A stretch of 57,175 nucleotides of DNA. It comes from Glaesserella parasuis. Its GTDB lineage: Bacteria; Pseudomonadota; Gammaproteobacteria; Enterobacterales; Pasteurellaceae. Shown here one piece after another: positions 17,408 through 24,415 of the stretch (positions are counted from its first letter, which is position 1; every line of letters starts with the position of its first letter). The position numbers were made by a program, and so were the translations under genes. The stretch covers positions 1 through 57,175 of the forward strand of contig NZ_MUXW01000031.1 of the NCBI RefSeq assembly GCF_002015085.1, written 5' to 3'. Under the pieces are notes generated by a model. The model was not told where the DNA came from. It was given only the letters and a program-made list of their open reading frames with translations, and searched no databases.

Positions 17408-17880
17408 TTAAACCTGACAAACTGCGTGACCTGCTCACCAAAACCATTCCTTATTTTGCGAAAAATCCCGAACAGTTACAGATTTACTATGCCAACGGCA
17501 AAATTTGGACGACAGGGGCGACATCGCTCAGTTACCAATATCATTATGACTTAGAAATTGTGGTGGAAGATTTCCCAGAACACCCCGATTTGCTGTTTGT
17601 GCCTGTGATGGAATTTGTCCGCTTGCAACAACCGGAGCTGATGACCAATCCGAACAAACAGGACAGCATCACCTTTGAAATTGACCCAAACAACAACGCC
17701 ACCCACGACATTTACATCAAAATACCGCTGACCGAACGTGTTATTGTCAAACAAGAAGGCGATCATTACCAAGTTCACCACGCCGAAGAGCCACAACCGA
17801 CCGAATGGCAAGCAATGGAACGTCTGACAATTTTTGTGAAAGGGGAAAAGGTGTATGAGCAAATGGGAGCGGTGGAATAA
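17404..17880 (+). CDS. R: Tail completion protein (P2 gpR family)
   Basis: 158 residues starting MIKPDKLRDLLTKTIPYF, the typical gpR opening. The ATG at 17404 overlaps the preceding stop as ATGA and is preferred over upstream extensions. gpR and gpS are needed to finish the tail and join it to the head in P2. The last base of its stop is shared with the start of S. Confidence 0.9.
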   Translation: MIKPDKLRDLLTKTIPYFAKNPEQLQIYYANGKIWTTGATSLSYQYHYDLEIVVEDFPEHPDLLFVPVMEFVRLQQPELMTNPNKQDSITFEIDPNNNATHDIYIKIPLTERVIVKQEGDHYQVHHAEEPQPTEWQAMERLTIFVKGEKVYEQMGAVE

Positions 17881-18341
17881 TGGCGACAGACGACATTATC
17901 AAGGTTAAATCAGCGTTTAATGCGTTGCTCAAAAATATCAGCAAACCACGGCGACGCTTGCTATATCAACAAATCGGGCGTGAATTGGCTCGTAGCCAAC
18001 GCAGACGCATTACCGCACAGCAAAATCCTGACGGCACGGCGTACACTCCACGCAAAGTACAACGTAAAAAACGCAAGGGAAAGATTAAACAAAATGCGAT
18101 GTTCTTAAAATTGAAGTCGTCCCGATTTATGAAGTTAAGAACCGCTGGGGATAATATCGAGTTGGGTTACAGTGGCAGTGACGCACATATTGCACAAATT
18201 CACCAATACGGGTTAAAAGGTCGAGTGGTGAGAAGTGCAAATTGGAAGGTGAAATACGATCAGCGTGAGTTGTTAGGCTTTACCGATGAAGATATTGAAA
18301 TGATTGAAAATTTTGTGATTAAGGCGTTGGCTGATGGTTAG
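17880..18341 (+). CDS. S: Tail completion / virion morphogenesis protein (P2 gpS family)
   Basis: 153 residues, very basic in the middle (RKVQRKKRKGKIKQNAMF), with the family motif IAQIHQYGLKGRV. It acts at the head-proximal end of the tail. After its stop there are 190 bp before the tape measure gene, occupied by an oppositely oriented small gene. Confidence 0.9.
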   Translation: MATDDIIKVKSAFNALLKNISKPRRRLLYQQIGRELARSQRRRITAQQNPDGTAYTPRKVQRKKRKGKIKQNAMFLKLKSSRFMKLRTAGDNIELGYSGSDAHIAQIHQYGLKGRVVRSANWKVKYDQRELLGFTDEDIEMIENFVIKALADG

Positions 18342-18349
18342 CTATTTGC

Positions 18350-18372
18350 AAAAAAACGGTCGAGTATGACCG
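18350..18372 (-). terminator. Leftward terminator for the antisense small gene
   Basis: On the minus strand CGGTC-ATACTC-GACCG-like pairing (18372-18357) runs into seven T, 10 bp after the stop of the 40-residue gene. Confidence 0.6.
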
Positions 18373-18381
18373 CTTTAGGCT

Positions 18382-18504
18382 TTAAAAAAGGTCATAGATA
18401 GTTTTGATTAGCACTTTAAAAAATTCACATATTTCCGCAATGAATACATATATAACACTAATCAATATTAGCCAACCTAAAAAATCGATAAGTGAAACTA
18501 ACAT
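18382..18504 (-). CDS. 40-residue membrane peptide, antisense within the tail operon
   Basis: MLVSLIDFLGWLILISVIYV followed by FIAEICEFFKVLIKTIYDLF is hydrophobic over most of its length, with one or two membrane helices. An AGGGGG ribosome site lies 4 bp before the ATG. The leftward promoter at 18530-18558 and a hairpin with T run after the stop make a complete mini-unit between S and T, opposite to the late genes. Possible roles are superinfection exclusion, holin-like toxicity or lysis control; none is shown. Confidence 0.65.
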   Translation of the reverse strand: MLVSLIDFLGWLILISVIYVFIAEICEFFKVLIKTIYDLF

Positions 18505-18529
18505 ATTACCCCCTACTCTTGATAAGGAC

Positions 18530-18558
18530 ACTATATGAGCAAAGATTTAAAAATTCAA
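18530..18558 (-). promoter_or_regulatory. Promoter of the antisense membrane peptide
   Basis: Leftward TTGAAT (18558-18553), 17-bp spacer, TATAGT (18535-18530). It lies inside the first codons of the tape measure gene. Confidence 0.6.
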
Positions 18559-20970
18559 GTGGTTTTATCTGCGATTGATAAACTTACTGCACCATTTCGT
18601 AATGCTACACAAAGTGTACAAAAAACAGCAAAGACATTAAGTGAACATCAAAGCAAGCTAAAATCTTTACAAAAAGAGTATAACAGCAATGAGGCACAGA
18701 TTAAAAAATATGCTTCAACGCTTAACCCACTCAAGTCTAAATTGAGTGAAAACACATCTCAGCTTGCAAAAGCCTATGCCGAAGTTCGTCGAATGGAAAG
18801 TGCAATGAAGGGAATGAACCAGCCAACTGCGGAATTTGCTAAAAAATTAGAGAAAGCAAAGCAAAATGTGGTTCAATTAAAAAGTGAGCAAGCTAAAACA
18901 GTAACTAAATTGAGAGAAGCTAGAGCTGAATTTGTTAAAAATGGCTTTAAAGCCTCTGAAATAGCAAATAAGCAAAGCATACTACGCAGAAGTATGCAAA
19001 GTGCAAATAACGAAATTGACAAGCAAAAAAGCAAGTTGGAAAAACTTAATGCCGTAAAAGTTCGCAATGAAAAATACCGTGCAAATATTGAAGCATTGAA
19101 AAGTGGTAGTGAACGCCTACACAATTTAGGATCTCGCTCAATGATTACAGGTGCTGCTTTAGCTGCTCCCGTTGTTGGTATGGGAAAAGGTGTAGCAAGT
19201 ATGGCACAAACAGCAGGTAAATTTGAACAATATAAAACGGTACTTGAAACGGTGGAGGGTTCAAGTGAAAAAGCCAATCAAAGTTTTGAATGGGTAAAAC
19301 AGTTTGCCGTAGATACGCCAGCAAATTTAGATGATGCAATGGAAGCCTTTGTACGATTAAAAGCCTACGGTTTAGATCCAACTAACGGTTTAATGCACAC
19401 CTTATCAGATACCTCTGCTGCAATGGGTAAACCAGTAATGCAAGCGGTGGAAGCTATTGCTGACGCAGTAACAGGTGAAAATGAACGTTTAAAAGAATTT
19501 GGTATTAAAGGTTCTGCCATTAAGGGGACGAATTTTATTGAATATAGTTATACGGACAAAGATGGGAAACAACGAGTAGCAAAAGTAGATAAAAACAACC
19601 GTAAACAAATTGAAAGTACGTTACAAGCTATTTGGAACGAAAAATATAAAGGAGCCGCAGAAAAACAATCCAAAACGCTATTGGGTATTTGGTCCAAATT
19701 AGGAGATGTATGGACAAACTTTCAAATGCAAGTGATGGATACAGGCGCATTTGATTGGATTAAAGGCAAAATCCAAGGGGTTTTAGATACCTTAGACAAA
19801 ATGCAACAAAATGGTGAATTACAAAAATGGGCAGAAGCATTTGGTTCCGTGATTATGGAAGTTGCTCAAGGGCTATGGGCATTTGGTGAAAAAGTCTTTA
19901 CGGTGGTCAAATGGGTTGCTGAATTTGCTAAAGAAAATAAAGGTATCATTGCCACTTTTGTTCAATGGAGTGCTTATATTGGTAGTGTACTCATTATCGT
20001 TGGAATACTTAGTACCGCTTTAAGCTTTCTGTTATATCCTGTTTCCCGAATTGCCTTTGGTTTTGTACAATGGGGTTCAAAAGCAAGCATAGTGTTTTCG
20101 GTCCTACAAAAGGGAATAAAAATGTTAAGTGTTGCCTTCGCCTCTAACCCAATCGGGCTAGCCATTACTGCAATTATTGGCATTCTTGCCTTACTCTATT
20201 TCAACTGGGAAAAAGTCAAAAACGCCATTGGCACAGCGTGGGATTGGCTCAAAACGAAGTTTGCAGATAGCTGGTTTGTGAACGCAATTAACGGAATTAT
20301 TTTTGCCGTAAACAACTGGAATGTCGTTGTTGATACAGTGACTAAATCCATTGGCAATAAATTTGAAAGCCTGAAAAATACCGTGATGGGATTATGGAAT
20401 GGCATTACCTCATCTATCACCAACGCTTTTAATAAGGCAATGGAATTTTTAGGGCTTGAAACTCGTATTAATAGTGTCAGTGATGGTGTGGGTAAAGTGG
20501 CAAGTAAAATTGTTCCACCTGAACACGTCAACCAAATAGAAAAAACGGCACAAATGGCAGCTAATCAAGGTTTTGCTCAAGGTGGCTACACAGGCAACGG
20601 TGGCAAGTACGAGCCGAAAGGCATTGTACACGGTGGCGAATATGTTATGACCAAAGAAGCCACAAGCCGAATTGGTGTGGCTAATCTCAACCGCTTAAAT
20701 TACGGCGGTGTTGCAGGTATGGCTGCGTTAGCTTCTACGGTGGCACTGGCACAGCCTATGCCTGCGGTAAAAGTGGATAACCGTCCGCTGATTGCCCCAA
20801 CGCAAATCCAACGACAAACCCCACCGCCTGTTAATCAGTCGGTCAATATCACCGTCAATGCAACCGCAGGACAGAGTGCTGAAGAGATTGTTCGCCTTGT
20901 TGCACGGGAACTTGAAAAGCAACAACGCAACGCCCAAGCAAAAGCTCGCAGTCGATATTGGGATAAGTGA
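18535..20970 (+). CDS. T: Tail tape measure protein (P2 gpT role)
   Basis: Sets tail length and is ejected with the DNA. The 811 residues begin with coiled-coil (about 35-200), then the tape-measure core with EQYKTVLETVEGSSEKANQ and FGIKGSAIKG. Hydrophobic segments follow around residues 475-555 (TFVQWSAYIGSVLIIVGIL). The Gly-rich GGYTGNGGKYEPKGIVHGGE motif near residue 690 is typical of these proteins. It lies before V here, whereas in P2 gene T follows E. Confidence 0.94.
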   Translation: MSKDLKIQVVLSAIDKLTAPFRNATQSVQKTAKTLSEHQSKLKSLQKEYNSNEAQIKKYASTLNPLKSKLSENTSQLAKAYAEVRRMESAMKGMNQPTAEFAKKLEKAKQNVVQLKSEQAKTVTKLREARAEFVKNGFKASEIANKQSILRRSMQSANNEIDKQKSKLEKLNAVKVRNEKYRANIEALKSGSERLHNLGSRSMITGAALAAPVVGMGKGVASMAQTAGKFEQYKTVLETVEGSSEKANQSFEWVKQFAVDTPANLDDAMEAFVRLKAYGLDPTNGLMHTLSDTSAAMGKPVMQAVEAIADAVTGENERLKEFGIKGSAIKGTNFIEYSYTDKDGKQRVAKVDKNNRKQIESTLQAIWNEKYKGAAEKQSKTLLGIWSKLGDVWTNFQMQVMDTGAFDWIKGKIQGVLDTLDKMQQNGELQKWAEAFGSVIMEVAQGLWAFGEKVFTVVKWVAEFAKENKGIIATFVQWSAYIGSVLIIVGILSTALSFLLYPVSRIAFGFVQWGSKASIVFSVLQKGIKMLSVAFASNPIGLAITAIIGILALLYFNWEKVKNAIGTAWDWLKTKFADSWFVNAINGIIFAVNNWNVVVDTVTKSIGNKFESLKNTVMGLWNGITSSITNAFNKAMEFLGLETRINSVSDGVGKVASKIVPPEHVNQIEKTAQMAANQGFAQGGYTGNGGKYEPKGIVHGGEYVMTKEATSRIGVANLNRLNYGGVAGMAALASTVALAQPMPAVKVDNRPLIAPTQIQRQTPPPVNQSVNITVNATAGQSAEEIVRLVARELEKQQRNAQAKARSRYWDK

Positions 20971-21005
20971 CCTTGAATGCTTAAAGTGATCTCTTTTGAT
21001 CTTAT

Positions 21006-21040
21006 TTGACATAGAAAAGGTTATATTTTAGGATATAACC
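21006..21040 (+). promoter_or_regulatory. Promoter with overlapping operator-like dyad
   Basis: TTGACA (21006-21011), 17-bp spacer, TAGGAT (21029-21034). A perfect dyad GGTTATAT (21019-21026), 6 bp, ATATAACC (21033-21040) covers the -10 region. A repressor bound there would block transcription; the regulator is unknown. GGAAG precedes the next start codon. Confidence 0.6.
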
Positions 21041-21064
21041 CATTGACAAAATAAGGAAGACCAA

Positions 21065-21262
21065 ATGGAACATTTAAAAAATATCACTAATGGTTTTTGC
21101 TCTCTTTTTTCTGCAATTGCTGAACCTAGATCGTATCAACCTATCAGAAATGGTTTTCAGTTAGATAGAGAAAATTTACAATCGGATGTCAATAATGTTA
21201 TGCAAACGCTAAATCGCAATACACAAAAGGTATATAGACAATATGGCAGCCAAACACGTTAA
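21065..21262 (+). CDS. Small protein upstream of the DUF2335 gene
   Basis: 65 residues, MEHLKNITNGFCSLFSAIAE at the start, then a polar helical part with QSDVNNVMQTLNRN. A ribosome site AAGGAAG lies 6 bp before the ATG. It overlaps the next gene by 20 bp, so the two are likely coupled. No family recognised. Confidence 0.65.
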   Translation: MEHLKNITNGFCSLFSAIAEPRSYQPIRNGFQLDRENLQSDVNNVMQTLNRNTQKVYRQYGSQTR

Positions 21263-21617
21263 AGCGCAAGCGAGAGATAGTCGTGGGAATGAAATAGCCA
21301 TAGCAAGTACAAATTCTGATAGTCCGCTATTACCTGTTGAGCAACTTGAACGATTACATCAATTTCGTCCTGATTTAGTGGATTTTGTAGTAAATGAAAC
21401 CCAAGAAGAAGCAAAAACAAGACGCAATGAAAACAGAAAAATCAATTTTTATACTTTTATTGAACGTATAATCGGTTTAGTTTTCTCTCTTATCATTGCA
21501 TTAGTAGGAATACTTGGTGCTATTTACTTAGGTTTAGAAGGTCACGATTGGTTAGCTGGAACACTTGGAACAGTCACAATTGGTACACTTGCTGTAGCGT
21601 ATTTAAAAAATAAATAA
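21243..21617 (+). CDS. DUF2335-like membrane protein
   Basis: 124 residues: a disordered N-terminus, HQFRPDLVDFVVNETQEEAK, then two C-terminal membrane segments (IIGLVFSLIIALVGILGAIY and LAGTLGTVTIGTLAVAYL). This layout matches the DUF2335 predicted membrane family, which often occurs in prophages and has no proven function. With its small partner it forms an accessory unit with its own promoter, dyad and terminator inside the late region. Confidence 0.78.
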   Translation: MAAKHVKAQARDSRGNEIAIASTNSDSPLLPVEQLERLHQFRPDLVDFVVNETQEEAKTRRNENRKINFYTFIERIIGLVFSLIIALVGILGAIYLGLEGHDWLAGTLGTVTIGTLAVAYLKNK

Positions 21618-21636
21618 CCCTTTATCTTATACTCTA

Positions 21637-21658
21637 GCCCCGAATTATCGGGGCTTTT
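21637..21658 (+). terminator. Terminator of the DUF2335 unit
   Basis: GCCCCGA / TCGGGGC hairpin with four T, 20 bp after the stop. Confidence 0.85.
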
Positions 21659-21730
21659 GCTTGTAAATTGACAATTTTCTTATTCAACGTTAGGATCCGA
21701 CAAGTTCCCTTTATGAAGCGGAGAAAAACA

Positions 21731-21928
21731 ATGATTATTTTACAAGCTCAGCCTATGGCACAAGTGCCGCATAATGCAGTATTTGCAGTGGTTGAAACAC
21801 ACCAAAAGCCATTGCGTGAAGTGCCAGCACTCAGCCCACAAGAATATAAAGTTTTTGCGAATGTTGAACGTTATGCCCAGCAAATGACAGAAGAAAGTCT
21901 AATGCGGGCAATGGGATTGATTAAATAA
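21731..21928 (+). CDS. Hypothetical 65-residue protein
   Basis: MIILQAQPMAQVPHNAVFAV at the start and a helical acidic end (VERYAQQMTEESLMRAMGL). The ATG at 21731 has GGAG 8 bp upstream; an earlier ATG at 21713 lacks one. It stands alone between two terminators, ahead of the V late promoter. No family recognised. Confidence 0.65.
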   Translation: MIILQAQPMAQVPHNAVFAVVETHQKPLREVPALSPQEYKVFANVERYAQQMTEESLMRAMGLIK

Positions 21929-21943
21929 GTATTAGCTAAACCC

Positions 21944-21965
21944 AAGCGACTTCGGTCGCTTTTTT
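21944..21965 (+). terminator. Terminator before the V operon
   Basis: AAGCGAC-TTC-GGTCGCTT hairpin with six T. The final T is the first base of the following late-promoter TGT. Confidence 0.88.
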
Positions 21966-22025
21966 GTTACCACCAAATCCACACCCACAACCATTCGCCC
22001 TTTGCTCTCACCTTTCGCACAATAT
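21965..22025 (+). promoter_or_regulatory. Late promoter for the V-W-J-I-H operon
   Basis: TGT (21965-21967), 13 bp, ACA (21981-21983), 35 bp, ACAATAT (22019-22025). Geometry and most of the upstream bases equal the element at 17101. P2 has a late promoter at the same place (before V). Confidence 0.82.
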
Positions 22026-22053
22026 CCCCATTTTTAACTGACGGATTTTTATT

Positions 22054-22626
22054 GTGCATCACGACCACCCACGCCGATTAGATAACTTGCTACGCCTTGG
22101 CACAATAGCCGAAGTGGATTATGCCAACGCCACCGCACGAGTGAAAGCAGGCGGTATTACCACCGACTTTCTGCCGTGGATTACCTTGCGTGCTGGCGAT
22201 GTAAAAACGTGGTCGCCTGTTAGCGTAGGTGAGCAAGTTTTAATTCTTGCGGTCAGTGGCGAATTTAACTCGGGGATTATTCTTGCTGGTGTTTATGCGT
22301 CCAATGCTCCGAGCCAAAGCAAAGATGAGTTTTCTACTCATTTTCCTGACGGTTGTGTCATTCGCTACAACCACGCAAGCGGTCATTTATCGGTGGAAAA
22401 TTGCAAAACCGCAACTATTCAAGCCACACAAAGCATTACAGCAGATACACCGTCTTTGACTTGCACAGGTGATGTCACTATTCAAGGCACGCTCACAGTG
22501 CAAGGGGCGATCAGTACATCAAGTTCAGTGACGGCAAGCGGTGAAGTGAGTGGTAAAGGTATCAATCTCTCCACCCATACACACAGCGGTGTAGAAAGCG
22601 GTAGCAAACGAACAGGAACACCATAA
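22054..22626 (+). CDS. V: Baseplate spike / assembly protein (P2 gpV family)
   Basis: Central spike that punctures the cell envelope. The 190 residues have an N-terminal OB-like domain (LRLGTIAEVDYANATARVKAG) and a Thr/Ser-rich beta-helical C-terminus. It ends with HTHSGVESGSKRTGTP; the HTH motif binds metal at the tip in related spikes. The start appears to be GTG at 22054 with a weak ribosome site. Confidence 0.92.
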   Translation: MHHDHPRRLDNLLRLGTIAEVDYANATARVKAGGITTDFLPWITLRAGDVKTWSPVSVGEQVLILAVSGEFNSGIILAGVYASNAPSQSKDEFSTHFPDGCVIRYNHASGHLSVENCKTATIQATQSITADTPSLTCTGDVTIQGTLTVQGAISTSSSVTASGEVSGKGINLSTHTHSGVESGSKRTGTP

Positions 22627-22967
22627 TGAACCGAAACACAGGCTTAACGATCAGCGATGAAAGCGAGCATATCAAGCAGTCTATTGCTGACATTTTACTG
22701 ACGGCAAAAGGCTCTCGTGTAATGCGTCGGACTTATGGCAGTAATTTGTATCAGCTTATTGACCGCCCGATTTCCAGTGCCTTACTTCTGCAAATTTCTG
22801 CCGCTTGCGTAATGGCGTTAAAAATGTGGGAGCCCCGAATTGATGTGACGGCGTTTAAGGTTGAGATTGCAGACTTAAACCGCCCACATAGTTTAACTGG
22901 CACCATTGATGCCACCGTAAAAAGTAGTAACACCAAATTAACGATGACGGATTTAACCTTACGATGA
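22626..22967 (+). CDS. W: Baseplate wedge protein (P2 gpW / gp25-like)
   Basis: 113 residues with ISDESEHIKQSIADILLT and GSRVMRRTYGSNLYQLIDRP, the gp25/lysozyme-like wedge fold shared by contractile tails. Its start shares a base with the V stop and its end overlaps J by 4 bp (ATGA), showing coupled translation. Confidence 0.93.
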   Translation: MNRNTGLTISDESEHIKQSIADILLTAKGSRVMRRTYGSNLYQLIDRPISSALLLQISAACVMALKMWEPRIDVTAFKVEIADLNRPHSLTGTIDATVKSSNTKLTMTDLTLR

Positions 22968-23878
22968 GCCAATTAGTTGATCTATCAAAACTCCCAGCCC
23001 CTGATGTCATTGAAGAGCTTGACTACGAAACCTTATTGGCTGAACGCAAAGCCAAGTTTCTGTCGCTTTACCCTGAAAGCGAACGTGCCTTTTGGCAAGC
23101 ACGGTTAGCGTTGGAGTCGGAGCCGATTACGAAGTTGTTGGAAGAAAACTGTTATTTGCAGTTACTTGAACGCCAACGAATTAACAATGCCGCAAAAGCC
23201 ACAATGTTAGCTTATGCAACAGGAACAGACTTAGATGTGATCGCTGCAAATTTTAATGTGCAACGAATGATTATACAGGAAGCGGATTTACAAGCTAACC
23301 CGCCGATACTCGAAATCAAAGAAAGTGATGAAGATTTACGTTTAAGAGCTCAATTGGCATTTGAAGGCTTATCTGTGGCTGGTCCACGTTCTGCTTATGT
23401 ATTCCACGCCCTTTCGGCTCATCCTGAAGTTGGCGATGTTTCTGTGGTTTCACCACAACCAGCCTATGTAACCGTGACAATCCTTTCCCGTTTAGGCAAA
23501 GGCATACCTAGCCAAGCGGTATTACAAGCGGTTGAAGCAAGGCTAAATGATGACAATGTTCGCCCGATTGCAGATAGAGTGACGGTACAGGCTGCTACTA
23601 TTCAGGATTATCAAATCAGAGCCAAATTACATATGTTTCGTGGTCCTGAATATGAACCGATTAAACAAGAAGCGCAAAAACGTTTGGAAAAATACGCCTT
23701 AGAGCGCCGTCGATTAGGGCGAGATATTACCTTATCAGGTATTTATTCTGCATTGCATATTGAAGGAGTTCAACGGGTCGAATTATTAGAGCCACGAACA
23801 GATCTGATTTTGCCCAATAATAAAGCAGGATTTTGTACACAAATTAGCTTAGAAATGGCGGTTTCTGATGATTATTAA
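22964..23878 (+). CDS. J: Baseplate assembly protein (P2 gpJ family)
   Basis: 304 residues. SQLVDLSKLPAPDVIEELDY at the start and the mid-protein AFEGLSVAGPRSAYVFHAL are family hallmarks. It forms the wedge arms of the contractile baseplate. It overlaps W by 4 bp and I by 11 bp. Confidence 0.94.
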   Translation: MSQLVDLSKLPAPDVIEELDYETLLAERKAKFLSLYPESERAFWQARLALESEPITKLLEENCYLQLLERQRINNAAKATMLAYATGTDLDVIAANFNVQRMIIQEADLQANPPILEIKESDEDLRLRAQLAFEGLSVAGPRSAYVFHALSAHPEVGDVSVVSPQPAYVTVTILSRLGKGIPSQAVLQAVEARLNDDNVRPIADRVTVQAATIQDYQIRAKLHMFRGPEYEPIKQEAQKRLEKYALERRRLGRDITLSGIYSALHIEGVQRVELLEPRTDLILPNNKAGFCTQISLEMAVSDDY

Positions 23879-24407
23879 TCACGCCCCACTTTTACCAAAT
23901 GGAGCGACTACGCTTGAAAAACGAGCAGCAGAATGTTTACAACAAGCGGTCAGAAATCCGATTGTGATTGCAGATTTAATCAATCCCGAACGTTGTCCAG
24001 AACCATTATTGCCTTATCTAGCGTGGGCATTTTCAGTCGATAAATGGGACGAGCAATGGAGCGAAGAAGTCAAACGTATTGCAATTAAAAATGCGTTCCT
24101 GATCCATAAACAAAAAGGCACATTAACCGCTATTCGACGTGTCGTAGAGCCTATTGGCTATTTGCTCGAAGTGAAAGAGTGGTGGCAAGAAACACCAATG
24201 GGAACGGCAGGGACGTTTAAGCTGACCGTTGAAGTGAGCGAAACAGGGTTAAATGAACAAACTTACAATGAACTTGTACGATTAGTCGATGATGTGAAGC
24301 CTGTTTCACGCCATTTAACTCTTGCAATTGCTGTTACACCAACAGGCGAAATGAATGTATTTATTGGACAAAATAGCGGTGAGACGATCACCGTTTATCC
24401 ACAATAG
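23868..24407 (+). CDS. I: Tail protein I (baseplate)
   Basis: 179 residues with LLPYLAWAFSVDKWDEQWSEE and FLIHKQKGTLTAIRRVVEP, typical of P2 tail protein I. It links wedges to the tail fibres. The gene ends 8 bp before the tail fibre gene. Confidence 0.93.
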   Translation: MIINHAPLLPNGATTLEKRAAECLQQAVRNPIVIADLINPERCPEPLLPYLAWAFSVDKWDEQWSEEVKRIAIKNAFLIHKQKGTLTAIRRVVEPIGYLLEVKEWWQETPMGTAGTFKLTVEVSETGLNEQTYNELVRLVDDVKPVSRHLTLAIAVTPTGEMNVFIGQNSGETITVYPQ

Positions 24408-24415
24408 GAAACACT

